A stretch of DNA of 64,000 nt, from positions 1 through 64,000 of the forward strand of contig NZ_AYOY01000209.1 in assembly GCF_000508185.1 (NCBI RefSeq), written 5' to 3'. This DNA is from Sphingobium sp. C100. Its GTDB lineage: Bacteria; Pseudomonadota; Alphaproteobacteria; Sphingomonadales; Sphingomonadaceae. A program made the translations under genes and the position numbers. Under the pieces are notes generated by a model. It was not told the origin of the DNA. It did not search any database and worked only from the letters and a program-made list of their open reading frames with translations. Positions 9,942 to 20,814 of the stretch are shown piece after piece (the stretch's first letter is position 1; each line of letters opens with the position of its first letter).

Positions 9942-10826
9942 CTAAATTTCAACCACGCTGAGCCACGGCGTTGAAATCCGCGCAACCTTGTCCCCCAGCC
10001 CTTCCGGCGGCAGGCGCACGCCCAGCGCGCCGATGGCGCGCTGCCGCTGCACCGTGCCGCGCGTCATGTCGGCGCCCGTGCCCAATGCTTCGAGTGTCCT
10101 GACCACTTCTTCCATCTCGGCCGCGCGGCGGGTGCCATGCACCAGCATCCGGTCGAGATTATAATCCGCGCGCGCTTCCCAAGCGCGGCTCTTCTCGCTG
10201 GCATCGAGCGAGCTGAGCACCTCGTCCAGCACATCGGCCGCTGCGGCCGCCAGCACACATTCGGCCGTCAGTGCCTCAATGCCCTTCACTATGACCGATC
10301 GGATCATCTTGATGGACGAGGCCCGGCCGACATCCGCGCCCACGGCCCGGATGTTGGTGAAGCCAAGGGCATGAAGGCGCCCCTCCGCATCACCCGCCCC
10401 AGCACCGCTCAGCAGCAAGGGCACATTGAGCCGTGCCGGATCGACCGGCGCCATCACCGCAACGTCGATATAACGGCCCCCCACCGCCTCGATCGCCTCG
10501 GCCGCCGCCTGCTTGGTTTGCGGCGCGACGCTGTTGAGGTCGCAATAGAATGTGCCAGGCGCGATCAGCGCCGCCGCCGCTTCCGCGACCGCCAACGCCT
10601 GGTCCGCCGTCACCAGCGAAAGCACCAGCGATGTCTCGTTCAGCGCGTCCTTCAGAAACTGGGCTGGCGTCACCTCCGCATCGGCATAGGCCGCCAACAT
10701 CTCGTCGCGCGTTGCCGGGTCGTCCGTCTTGCGGTCGAACACATGAGCTGCTGCGGCCCAGGCCCCGGACCGGGCAAAGGTGGACCCAGCTTCACCGAAC
10801 CCGATCAGACCAACTTCCTGCTCCAT
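9942..10826 (-). CDS. NAD(P)-binding dehydrogenase, DUF1932 type
   Basis: This is a 294-residue protein of the 6-phosphogluconate/3-hydroxyisobutyrate dehydrogenase superfamily. The N-terminal Rossmann motif GLIGFGEAGSTFA is at residues 6-18. The middle DLNSVAPQTK and VDVAVMAPVDP segments correspond to the substrate-binding region, and the helical C-terminal half carries the catalytic-type lysine in SSIKMIRS, typical of DUF1932. The gene sits between ligR and ligJ (65 bp after the ligR stop, 106 bp before ligJ), so it is probably part of the ligR-controlled minus-strand unit. Its substrate in protocatechuate metabolism is not known to me; a 2-hydroxy- or 3-hydroxy-acid side product of the pathway is a reasonable guess. 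Confidence 0.7.
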   Translation of the reverse strand: MEQEVGLIGFGEAGSTFARSGAWAAAAHVFDRKTDDPATRDEMLAAYADAEVTPAQFLKDALNETSLVLSLVTADQALAVAEAAAALIAPGTFYCDLNSVAPQTKQAAAEAIEAVGGRYIDVAVMAPVDPARLNVPLLLSGAGAGDAEGRLHALGFTNIRAVGADVGRASSIKMIRSVIVKGIEALTAECVLAAAAADVLDEVLSSLDASEKSRAWEARADYNLDRMLVHGTRRAAEMEEVVRTLEALGTGADMTRGTVQRQRAIGALGVRLPPEGLGDKVARISTPWLSVVEI

Positions 10827-10891
10827 GGCATCAAGGGATGACGCATCGCCCGGTCAGCGGCCAATCGAATCCGCCACGAAGGCATAAGAAT

Positions 10892-12043
10892 TTACGAATT
10901 CATTGTCCCGGCCGCTATCGCCACGGCGTCCATGAACTGTTGCTGTAACCGGGTCGGCCGCCAGTCGGCGCGTGTCGTCAGGCCGATCGTCCGGCTGATC
11001 GCGCCGGGCGCGGGACCAATATCGGTCAGCATTCCGGCCTGGAGTTCCAGCGCCAGCTGATCGTGAGACAACAGGGTCAGATAGTCGCCCGCCACCAGCA
11101 ATTGCCTCACGGTCATGACCGATCCACACTCGATCGGGACGGCGGGCAGCACCCCCCCCAGTTCCGCGAACATGGCGCGCCACAATTGGCGCAACGGGGT
11201 TCCGTCGGGCGGCAATATCCACGGAAACCGACGAAGCGCGTCGGCGTCCCAGCCTGTCTCCAGCGGATGGCCGCGTCGGGTCAGGATGGTCGGTCGATCC
11301 TCGAACAAGGGCCGGTGATGAAGGTCCAGCGCCATGGCCGGATCGCGCAGCGCCCCGATCATCATGTCGATCTCCCCATCCCGCAGCGGACCGACCAGTT
11401 CGGCGTGGGAGCCTTCATGAACACTGATGGCCACATGGGGGAAGTCGTTGCGAAAGCGGACGATCGCGTCGGGCAGCAACCGCGCGCGCGACAATGGCAT
11501 CGCGCCAACCAGAATGCGTCCGCCCTCCTCCCCCTTGAGGTCGGCCAGATCCTCCAGTCCTTGCCGCAATTCCGCCAGCGCCAGCCGCAACCGCTGCGCC
11601 AGGGCAAGGCCCGCCCTGGTCAGCATCACTCCTCTGCCACGCCGATCGACCAGTCGGCTGCCTACGGCCAGACCCAGATCGCCGACAGCGCGGTGGAGCG
11701 ACGGCTCGGCCACGCCCGTTGCGGCCGCTGCCGCCGCATAACTGCCCGCCCGCGCCAGAGCGGCGAAGGCCCGCACCTGCGCGGCTGTCACGCGATTGCT
11801 GCCGATCAGGCGAAGCGCGACATCGACGCGCGGCTTGAGACGCAGCGCCGACTCCAGCGCCGTCATGCCGGCGGGTTGCCGGTCGAACAGCCGCAAGCCC
11901 AACTGAGCCTCCAGCTTGGCGATCCCCTGCGTTACGGCCGGCTGGGTCAGATTGACCGTCCGCGCCGCCAGGCTGACGCTGCCCTGATCGACAATAGCGG
12001 CCATGGCGGCCAGGTGACGAATATTGAACTGGTCGGCCTGCAT
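10892..12043 (-). CDS. ligR: LysR-type regulator of the lig genes, two HTH domains
   Basis: This is a 383-residue LysR-family regulator, longer than the usual 300 because it carries two winged-HTH units. The first is at about residues 7-65 (AARTVNLTQPAVTQGIAKLEAQLG), the second at about 85-145 (AAATGVAEPSLHRAVGDLGLA). The effector-binding domain follows (ILVGAMPLSRARLLP onward). It is divergent from ligK across 102 bp and upstream of the ligJ unit, which matches the position of LigR, the protocatechuate-responsive activator of Sphingobium lig operons. The symbol rests on that synteny. The ATG at 12043 is the only start before the conserved N-terminus. Confidence 0.82.
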   Translation of the reverse strand: MQADQFNIRHLAAMAAIVDQGSVSLAARTVNLTQPAVTQGIAKLEAQLGLRLFDRQPAGMTALESALRLKPRVDVALRLIGSNRVTAAQVRAFAALARAGSYAAAAAATGVAEPSLHRAVGDLGLAVGSRLVDRRGRGVMLTRAGLALAQRLRLALAELRQGLEDLADLKGEEGGRILVGAMPLSRARLLPDAIVRFRNDFPHVAISVHEGSHAELVGPLRDGEIDMMIGALRDPAMALDLHHRPLFEDRPTILTRRGHPLETGWDADALRRFPWILPPDGTPLRQLWRAMFAELGGVLPAVPIECGSVMTVRQLLVAGDYLTLLSHDQLALELQAGMLTDIGPAPGAISRTIGLTTRADWRPTRLQQQFMDAVAIAAGTMNS

Positions 12044-12145
12044 GAAGAATGATTATCAAATTTTTATGGGAATGCGCCAGATCGGATTTGTGCATCGTCC
12101 TCAAGCTGTCCATGTCGCTGTCCATCTTGGAGAAGGAGCAGTTCC

Positions 12146-12820
12146 ATGTCCGGCGTCGTCGTGCAGAATATTAAGAGAGCCGACCTTTCCATCATAGATG
12201 GTCTCGCTGGATGCGGGGTTGCCACCGTTCATGAAGCGCAGGGCCGGACCGGCTTGCTCGCCCCCTATATGCGGCCGATTTATAGCGGCGCACGTATCGC
12301 CGGCAGCGCAGTGACTATTTCGGCCGCGCCGGGCGACAACTGGATGATCCATGTCGCGATCGAACAATTGCAGGAAGGCGACGTCCTCCTCCTCGCGCCC
12401 ACCAGCCCGTGCACCGATGGCTATTTCGGCGACTTGCTGGCCACATCCGCCATCGCGCGCGGCTGTCGCGGCCTGATCATCGACGCGGGCGTGCGCGACG
12501 TGCGCGACCTGAAGCAGATGAACTTTCCCGTCTGGTCCAAAGCGGTCCATGCGCAGGGCACGGTCAAAAATACGCTGGGTAGCGTCAATATCCCGGTGGT
12601 CTGCGCCAATGCGCTGGTAAATCCGGGCGATGTGGTGATCGCCGACGATGACGGCGTTTGTGTCGTTCGCCGCGCCAACGCCGCCACCGTGCTGGAAAAG
12701 GCGCAGGCCCGGGAAGCCGCGGAGGAAGCCAAGCGCGTCCGGCTGGCCGCCGGGGAGTTGGGCCTAGACATCTATAATATGCGCCCGCGCCTGGCAGAAA
12801 TGGGCCTGAAATACATCTAG
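12146..12820 (+). CDS. ligK: 4-carboxy-4-hydroxy-2-oxoadipate aldolase
   Basis: This is a class II, RraA-fold, divalent-metal aldolase that splits the last pathway intermediate to pyruvate and oxaloacetate; enzymes of this family also decarboxylate oxaloacetate. The 224 residues match the family. The phosphate/carboxylate loop [10 protein letters not shown] and the metal/pyruvate-site segment [21 protein letters not shown], with its Arg-Asp pair, are intact. GGAGAAGGAG precedes the ATG at 12146. It is the first gene of the plus-strand unit ligK-ligU-ligI, divergent from ligR. Confidence 0.92.
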   Translation: MSGVVVQNIKRADLSIIDGLAGCGVATVHEAQGRTGLLAPYMRPIYSGARIAGSAVTISAAPGDNWMIHVAIEQLQEGDVLLLAPTSPCTDGYFGDLLATSAIARGCRGLIIDAGVRDVRDLKQMNFPVWSKAVHAQGTVKNTLGSVNIPVVCANALVNPGDVVIADDDGVCVVRRANAATVLEKAQAREAAEEAKRVRLAAGELGLDIYNMRPRLAEMGLKYI

Positions 12821-12863
12821 GCTTCATGTCCCTCGCCCCTCCCCCTTCTCGTTGGAGCATCCG

Positions 12864-14803
<1,940 letters not shown>

Positions 14804-15269
14804 TTGGCCGCGATGCACAAGATGGAGGGGGCCTCAAAATGGTCCTCGCCAACGTGTTTTCACTTCGCTTCAAGCGTGTTTTCGAAACCTGCCAAACGTG
14901 TTTTCAATACGGATTCAACGTGTCATCATTTTGACCCTAATCGGTAAAATCGCTGAAATTCCGCCAGAGAATCGTTCCGCACCAGCTCACTAACTCCTAT
15001 AATCTCAGAATAAATCACTAAACGCTGACACGTGCCCAAGCGGTTGGCATCCTATCTTGCCGAAAGCCCGCGCATCGCGTCCATTGGCTTTGCAGGCTGT
15101 CACCTAGGCCTTCGCAACTTATCCAAGCGCCGGGTTGCCCTTTGGGGCAAAGGCCCATCCCTTCATTGCTCTCTCCGCCATTTTCACGAGCTGGTTTGAC
15201 TTTGAGCGGCAATTAGGCGCATTAAACGCAAACCAATTTACCTGTCACGATTCGACCATGAGGGGCGTC
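14804..15269. other. Intergenic origin-like region before parA
   Basis: This 466-bp region holds four iterons (annotated separately), then an AT-richer stretch around 14920-15030. A weak DnaA-box-like TTATCCAAG lies at 15119-15127 (7 of 9 positions). A 7-bp inverted repeat TGGTTTG/CAAACCA (15192-15198 and 15229-15235) lies upstream of parA and could be a ParA autoregulation operator. An open frame from 15135 runs into parA, but its translation before 15270 has no resemblance to ParA. Confidence 0.5.
14851..14925 (+). repeat. Four direct-repeat iterons at 22-bp spacing
   Basis: The core CGTGTTTTC starts at 14853, 14875 and 14897, with a degenerate fourth copy CGTGTCATC at 14919. The spacing is exactly 22 bp each time, two helical turns, with A or AA before the first, second and third cores. 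This is the geometry expected for Rep-binding iterons of a theta-type plasmid origin. Further copies flank the rep gene: CGTGTTTTT at 18953 and an inverted copy at 19127-19135. Their role as the origin is inferred. Confidence 0.75.
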
Positions 15270-16454
15270 ATGTCGTTAACCGTCAACACGCTGCGTAACG
15301 TCACTACAGCCTGCCAGCAGATGCGCGATCACATCAAGACGATCGTGTTCCGACCGGACAGCCGCAAGACGTTGGACATCAATTTCGGGCCAACCGTCGC
15401 TGCTGAATTGATCGGCCGCACACCCGAAGCGCTGGCGAAGGCAGAGGCCAAGGGACGGCTGCCACAGCCCAAGACTCAGCCCAATGGCCGACGCTATTAC
15501 ACGCTGGAAGACCTGACCCATATCCGCAGCGCATTGGGTATCCATCCCGGCAAGCAACCTGACGAAGACGCCGTCGTGCTGGCGGTCCAGAATTTCAAGG
15601 GCGGCGTGGGCAAAAGCACGATCACCAAGCATCTGGCCGATTATCTCGCGCTTCATGGCTATAATGTGCTGGTAATCGACTGCGATCCGCAGGCCTCCAC
15701 GACGACCATGTTCGACATTCAACCCGAAACGCTGATCGATGACGAGCAGACATTGGGCGCGTTCCTGTCTCCGCGCAGCACGTTCAGCGACTTTGCAGAA
15801 ACGATCCGCGACACCCCCTGGCCCACGATCAAGATCGTGCCGTCCAGCTTGGGGTTACAGGATGCGGAATGGGATCTCACCTCGACCTTGCGCGAAGGCG
15901 GCCAGGCTGTGCGCGAGAGTCTTCAGGCGCTGCGCATCGGCATTTCGAGCGTGACCAAGGATTTCGACGTCATTCTGCTCGATCCGCCGCCAGCCATGGG
16001 GTTTCTTGGCCTCAACGTCATGGCGGCCGCGACCGGCTTGCTGATCCCGGTGCCGGCACGGCAGCTCGATTATCTGTCGACGATCCATTTCATGGATACG
16101 ATCGCCGACAATATCGAAATCCTCGAACAAAATGGCACGCCCGTAAGCTATGGCTTCATCCGCGTGGTCTGCTCGGCATTTTCGCCCAGCAAGCCGGGCG
16201 AAAACGACATGTGGCGCATCATGCAGGCAACCTATGCCGGGCTCCTTCTGGGACAACCCATATTGGCGTCCGAAGAGATCAAGAATGCCACCCAGGCCTT
16301 CCGATCCATTTATGAATCCAAGCCCTCCGCATCGCATCAGACCTATATGCGTTGCCGCGACAATCTTGACGCCGTGTTTTCCGAAGTCGAGCAGCAGATT
16401 CGCCAGCAATGGCCCTCCACCAGCCTGACCTCTGACGTGAGTGTCGCGGCATGA
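15270..16454 (+). CDS. parA: ParA-type partition ATPase of the replicon
   Basis: This is a 394-residue type Ia partition ATPase. An N-terminal MerR-like HTH region (residues 38-90, with AELIGRTPEALAKAEAKGRL) precedes the deviant Walker A box KGGVGKST at residues 110-117. The CDPQAS and LDPPPAMG segments follow. It would use ATP to position replicon copies with ParB and to repress its own promoter. I chose the ATG at 15270, with GAGGGG about 5 bases upstream, over ATG 15258. The stop overlaps the parB start by 4 bp. The order parA-parB-rep is that of a repABC-like unit. Confidence 0.9.
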   Translation: MSLTVNTLRNVTTACQQMRDHIKTIVFRPDSRKTLDINFGPTVAAELIGRTPEALAKAEAKGRLPQPKTQPNGRRYYTLEDLTHIRSALGIHPGKQPDEDAVVLAVQNFKGGVGKSTITKHLADYLALHGYNVLVIDCDPQASTTTMFDIQPETLIDDEQTLGAFLSPRSTFSDFAETIRDTPWPTIKIVPSSLGLQDAEWDLTSTLREGGQAVRESLQALRIGISSVTKDFDVILLDPPPAMGFLGLNVMAAATGLLIPVPARQLDYLSTIHFMDTIADNIEILEQNGTPVSYGFIRVVCSAFSPSKPGENDMWRIMQATYAGLLLGQPILASEEIKNATQAFRSIYESKPSASHQTYMRCRDNLDAVFSEVEQQIRQQWPSTSLTSDVSVAA

Positions 16455-17461
16455 GCCGGCGGTCTCTTATCAGCGAAGCGCTGGCATCGGTCCCCAATGA
16501 ACCGGTTGCCAAACCAGCGTCTGAAACCATAGCTCCACCCAAGGCGAACTTTACCAACAGGCGGCTCGAAGCTTTTGGTGAAGCGGCGCGCCTCGTAAAG
16601 CGTCCGACCATTCGTCTCAAACCAGCGGAATGTTCGATCTGGCCGGGCAATGCCCGCGATTATTCCATGCTCGATGAGCATCGACTGCGCAGCCTGATCG
16701 ATTCGGTTCTGGCCGAAGGCGGCAATCGCGTGCCTGCAGTTGTGCGGCGCACGCCCAATGGTCCGCTGCCCTATGAATTGGTCACAGGGACGCGGCGACA
16801 TTGGGCGATTTCCTGGCTCAATGCCAATCATTACCCGGACATCGACCTGATCGCGATCATCGAGGATCTGGACGATGAGGCCGCGTTCCGGCTCGCTGAC
16901 ATCGAGAATCGCGAGCGCGAGGATATTTCGGATCTGGAGCGCGGTCTCAATTACAAGGCCGCCGTGGACAGCTATTATGGGGGTGTCCAGCTTCGCATGG
17001 CGGAGCGCCTCAAAATCTCCAAGTCGCAATTGTCGCGTTATATTGCGCTGACAGAAATTCCTCCGTTTCTGGTGAGCGCCTTCCATTCGCCGATGGATCT
17101 TCAAGCAAAATATGCAGAGAAACTGCTGCCGCTGCTACGCGATGCCACAACTCGTGCCAAATTGGAGGCGGCGGCCGACCAGATCGCGTCCGAACAGAGC
17201 TTCCGCCGATCGGGCGATGAACAGCCTATCACGGGTCCAGAGGTGATGACACGCCTGGTTCAGGCGACGGTGTCCAAGGGGCGCGTGCAGAAGGCGACGA
17301 TTGCTGCGGCGGGGGGTACTTCCGTCGGCCAGGTCGAGAAGGACCAGCAGAAGATGCTGACGATTTCCCTTTCTCCAAGTGGTTTGTCGATCGACGAGAT
17401 ATTGGAAGCCCTGCGCCCGGTCATAGAGCAAGCGAAGATCAGCACGGGCCGGCGTCGCTGA
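16451..17461 (+). CDS. parB: ParB-family partition protein
   Basis: This is a 336-residue centromere-binding partner of ParA. ParB box I appears as ELVTGTRRHWA at about residues 111-121. Box II (ENREREDISDLERGLNY) begins near residue 151, followed by an HTH (MAERLKISKSQLSRYIAL). A basic C-terminus probably dimerises. The start overlaps parA in an ATGA, so the two are co-translated. No parS site could be assigned by eye. Confidence 0.9.
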   Translation: MSRRSLISEALASVPNEPVAKPASETIAPPKANFTNRRLEAFGEAARLVKRPTIRLKPAECSIWPGNARDYSMLDEHRLRSLIDSVLAEGGNRVPAVVRRTPNGPLPYELVTGTRRHWAISWLNANHYPDIDLIAIIEDLDDEAAFRLADIENREREDISDLERGLNYKAAVDSYYGGVQLRMAERLKISKSQLSRYIALTEIPPFLVSAFHSPMDLQAKYAEKLLPLLRDATTRAKLEAAADQIASEQSFRRSGDEQPITGPEVMTRLVQATVSKGRVQKATIAAAGGTSVGQVEKDQQKMLTISLSPSGLSIDEILEALRPVIEQAKISTGRRR

Positions 17462-17514
17462 GCACGGTTTGCAAAAGCTGAGAATGGAGGTTTATTCCTT
17501 TAATTTCAGTGACT

Positions 17515-17528
17515 TGATGCATATTTCC
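17515..17528. repeat. 14-bp repeat upstream of rep
   Basis: The bases TGATGCATATTTCC occur here, 24 bp before the rep start, and again at 19181-19194 downstream of rep in the same orientation. The word contains the palindrome ATGCAT. Possible role: Rep or regulator binding. One such pair by chance somewhere in 64 kb is not rare, so the interest lies in both copies flanking rep. Confidence 0.4.
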
Positions 17529-17551
17529 CTCCGGGGGGAAGCGGGGATGGA

Positions 17552-18844
17552 ATGACGACGGCAGGCGATGGGACGGAACTGAAAACTACGCTCAAAGAGC
17601 GTAAGGTTCAGTTTGAAATGTTCTTCACCCTGCCCGATTTCAGCGACATATCGCTCCGCGATTATCAGGAGACGATGCAGCGCCCCTTTTTCAGCCTGTC
17701 CAAACGCAAGCGCATCAAGCCCATCGAATATGTCAGTCCCGATCGTTCGGTGACTGTTCAAGTGCTCCCTAATTCGGCCTATGGCATGGCGACGATCTGG
17801 GACGCTGACATAATGATCTATCTGGCTTCGCACCTGAATGAATTGCGCGAGCGTGGCGCCAATGACATCTCGCCCGTGATCCGATTGCAACCCGGCGATC
17901 TTCTCAAGCGCATCTGCTGGGGCACGAGCGGACGTGCCTATGAGCGATTGGTCAGCGCGCTGGACCGTCTCCAAGCCACCACGATCAAGACCAATATTCG
18001 CGCCAGCAAGAAAAGCCGCGAGACGACTTTCTCCTGGATCGACAGCTATACCCACCTGGTGGACGAGCGGACACAGCGGTCGCTGGGCATGGAAATCACC
18101 TTGTCGAAATGGTTTTTCGATGGCGTGATGGACAAGCGCAACGTGCTATCAATTTCTCCGCTCTATTTCGAAATCACCAGCGGCCTGGGCAAATGGCTCT
18201 ACCGGGCATCGCGCAAACATGCCGGCGGCCATGGCGCGGACGGCTTTACTATCGGTTTCGAAACGCTCCACCAGAAAAGTGGAAGCGAGAGCAGCTTTCC
18301 CGTGTTCAAACGAAAGCTGCTCGATCTGGCGCGCTTCAACGATCTGCCAGACATCAGCCTGGAAGTCATTGATGGCGACAGTGCAAAGCCCAAGCTGAAG
18401 ATGGTGATGCGACGCCATCTGGAAGACAAGACCCGGCGCCTTCGCCCGGCCCCCCTCCCCTCTCTTGCTGCATCAGATCGCTCGCAGCGAACCGATCACA
18501 CGGCCGATGACATGATCGACCCGCGGCTGGCGCAGGGCCTCATCGCGAACCTCTCGCGAGGTCTTCGCGTGGCGCGTGAGCCTGAGCCGGATACGGCAGG
18601 CCGCAGCCCTCTAAATCCACGCCGGTCCCCCGCCCCTGCTTCGCCCCCCCGCGCCAACAAGGTGTTGGACGGTGACGTTTATGCCGCCATCCGAACGGAC
18701 TTCCCCGGCTGGGATTATGACGAGTTGATGCGGCGGTTCGACGCCTTCCTCGGTTCGAATCCAGACGAACTGCCGCGCAACTATTCCAAGCGCTTCTATG
18801 GCTTCGTCAAAGAGCATCATCGTCGCAACAAATATCGGCTTTAG
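17552..18844 (+). CDS. repA: Plasmid replication initiator, RPA type
   Basis: This is a 430-residue replication initiator of the RPA family (PF10134-like), common on alphaproteobacterial plasmids and secondary chromosomes. The first 300 residues hold the conserved domain: FFSLSKRKRIKPIEY, the AYERLVSALDRLQATTIKT segment and YFEITSGLGKWLYR. A low-complexity, Pro-rich linker follows at about residues 300-375, then a short C-terminal domain (AAIRTDFPGWDYDELMRRFDAFL). It would bind the iterons flanking the block and recruit the host replisome. The ATG at 17552 is preceded by GGGGATGGA. The gene lies 90 bp behind parB in the same orientation. Confidence 0.85.
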   Translation: MTTAGDGTELKTTLKERKVQFEMFFTLPDFSDISLRDYQETMQRPFFSLSKRKRIKPIEYVSPDRSVTVQVLPNSAYGMATIWDADIMIYLASHLNELRERGANDISPVIRLQPGDLLKRICWGTSGRAYERLVSALDRLQATTIKTNIRASKKSRETTFSWIDSYTHLVDERTQRSLGMEITLSKWFFDGVMDKRNVLSISPLYFEITSGLGKWLYRASRKHAGGHGADGFTIGFETLHQKSGSESSFPVFKRKLLDLARFNDLPDISLEVIDGDSAKPKLKMVMRRHLEDKTRRLRPAPLPSLAASDRSQRTDHTADDMIDPRLAQGLIANLSRGLRVAREPEPDTAGRSPLNPRRSPAPASPPRANKVLDGDVYAAIRTDFPGWDYDELMRRFDAFLGSNPDELPRNYSKRFYGFVKEHHRRNKYRL

Positions 18845-19545
18845 CTCATTGCGTTAAATCGAACGTAGCTGGCCGCTGTCGCTGTTGACTGCGCGGCTCC
18901 GGCGGGAAAGAGAATTTGCCTCTGCCCGATCATCTGGGCTCTCATCCTTCAACGTGTTTTTGGAATCGCGTCGCGTTTGAGTCGATTTGGAGTCTGAACG
19001 TGGCGACGCCTGTCCGGGGAAGGAAGAGGAATGCCGTTCCAGGCCCCAATCCTGTGCTTCCCGGTGGCCCCCGTCCAATCCGCGTGCCCCCACCGGGGCT
19101 CAATATCAGTCGGGCTGCATGATTCCGAAAACACGATGGAAAGGTCCGTCTAGCCCGCTCAACAATAGAGCGCCGCAGAATGATGCATATTTCCTGATAG
19201 ATATATGCTTGAGCACGGCGGCGGGACGCGAGGCGTGTCGTTTTGTCGTGTTATCAGAATCGAAAAAGCACGGTGCCAGCCTCGGCGGCGAGGGGCCTGC
19301 AATTATTTGCCGGATGTCTTCGTTGAGCCATTCGCATATCTGCCCCCTGCCCCAAGGGCGCTTAGCGGAGCTGCGTCAAACTTGCGGCCCCGTCCCTCAG
19401 CCCGTTCGCTAATCTTGACGCCAGATTTTGCACAATCCGCCTTGGGTGATCGACGCGTGCTGATTCGACCAGCAAGGCTGGGCTCGGCGTGCATTGACCC
19501 TCGCTAGGTGCCGATCCTGCGCGCAAGGCATTCACGCCGAAATGC
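18845..19545. other. Intergenic region downstream of rep
   Basis: I find no convincing gene in these 701 bp. The region holds an iteron-like AACGTGTTTT at 18951-18960, an inverted copy GAAAACACG at 19127-19135, a GCGTCGC/GCGACGC inverted repeat (18968-18974 and 19003-19009), and the second copy of the 14-bp repeat at 19181-19194. Open frames here are short and compositionally random. The repeats suggest that origin control sequences lie on both sides of rep. Confidence 0.5.
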
Positions 19546-20556
19546 CTAAAGTGACTCCCCAGTGTCTCCGTCCGACCAAGGAAAAGGTGCATCATCGGAC
19601 GATAGCGGATCATCGTGCATGCGGAGCATGATGTCCGAAGGAGCGGCGACGGGGATCGCATAGCTGCGATAGCTTGCCTGCCCAGTGCGTTCGATAAGCA
19701 GGCCGGCCTCGGTCGCGATCGTCAGCAACTTGATGGCGCCTGCAACGGTGAGGCCAAGTGCTTTTGCCACATTGCCGCTGGTGATGCGGGGGCGTGCCAT
19801 GGCGAGGTACAGGACATCCTTGAGCCGTCCGGGACGCCGTCGGGCTTCGATAAACTGCGTCGCGCGTGCCGCGAAGGCGCGTAACCGAAGTTCAAGATCG
19901 AGCTGAAGCTGCGTGCCCTGTGTGATCGCAGCGAGCCAGAATTGCTCCAACGCCTCTCCATGCGCTCGTTGCCAGGGACGTTGAATGCGCTCCAGGCCCA
20001 TGGCGATCAGTCCGCCGCTTGACCCGGTCCAACGGCCCGGACCCCAGCGGTCGCCAATCAGTACACTGGCGACCAAGTCGCCTCGTCCAAGCGGCGCGTG
20101 TACACGCCACAGCCGGGCCATATGCGCGCTGCCCAGCAGGGGAGGGGAGGGGAGGAACTGAGCGATATCGCTTTGCCACGCCTTAACGCGCGGCTGCATC
20201 TCCAGAGGGTCCGCATAAGGAAAAGCAGAGGCGTGCGTCGGCGGGACGCCCAGCCATTCCAGAACAGCAAGACTGTCTTGAATCAGCGCGTCCAGCGTTA
20301 TGGGAGTATCGACCGTTTGTCGGCTGCGGCTCAGGTCGAAGGCCGTGGTGGAGACCGTACCTCGTCCATCGACACGGACATCCGCCTCTTGCAATGGCAT
20401 ATGATCCAGCCGCGCCAAAGCCTGCCGTTCGGCAATTTGCGCACGAACACGAAAAGCGGCGCGAACGGGACTGAGTTTGCGTCGCTCTTCGAGCCGCTCC
20501 AGGCTGGACTGGGCGGTCGCATAGGAAAGGAGTGTCTGATATACAGAATCGTCCAT
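19546..20556 (-). CDS. DUF1612 / RHE_PE00001-family plasmid protein
   Basis: This is a 336-residue protein of the family usually named RHE_PE00001 (DUF1612 with a C-terminal HTH), first seen on rhizobial plasmids and frequent on sphingomonad replicons. The N-terminal part contains the conserved DGRGTVSTTAFDLSRSRQT segment. A helical middle follows, then a C-terminal HTH at about residues 255-300 (ITSGNVAKALGLTVAGAIKLL) that ends in a winged-helix-like stretch. The function is unknown; the HTH implies DNA binding. It is divergent from the ThDP gene across an AT-rich 258-bp region that contains the palindrome GACATTTATGTC at 20579-20590, a possible operator. Confidence 0.7.
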   Translation of the reverse strand: MDDSVYQTLLSYATAQSSLERLEERRKLSPVRAAFRVRAQIAERQALARLDHMPLQEADVRVDGRGTVSTTAFDLSRSRQTVDTPITLDALIQDSLAVLEWLGVPPTHASAFPYADPLEMQPRVKAWQSDIAQFLPSPPLLGSAHMARLWRVHAPLGRGDLVASVLIGDRWGPGRWTGSSGGLIAMGLERIQRPWQRAHGEALEQFWLAAITQGTQLQLDLELRLRAFAARATQFIEARRRPGRLKDVLYLAMARPRITSGNVAKALGLTVAGAIKLLTIATEAGLLIERTGQASYRSYAIPVAAPSDIMLRMHDDPLSSDDAPFPWSDGDTGESL

Positions 20557-20814
20557 AAAGACGATTTAAACATATAATGACATTTATGTCCATATTGCCG
20601 TGGATTAGTGTGTACTATTAAACGATAATCGGCGTATAGAAAATATGCGTGGTGGCGCTCTTCCGTTCGATCTGCCCGGCTCCAGCATATCCCGACCATT
20701 CATTCGGCCGGCTTGCCCACGGGCACGCTAGCGGGCGGCAACAGCGAGCGGTCGATGCGTTCCATTGATCGCTGTCGTCTGATTTTCGATAGCCGAGGGC
20801 GGGATGCGCTCCTT

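Noticed and set aside
15135-15269. Longer N-terminus of ParA from 15135
   Set aside because: The added residues do not resemble ParA, they overlap an inverted repeat, and the ATG at 15270 has a better ribosome site.
16373-16381. CGTGTTTTC inside parA as an extra iteron
   Set aside because: It is a single copy within coding sequence and out of register with the 22-bp array, so chance is the simplest reading.
20579-20590. Palindrome GACATTTATGTC as a defined operator
   Set aside because: It has only 5-bp arms in an AT-rich region; it is noted with the neighbouring gene but is not strong enough for its own feature.
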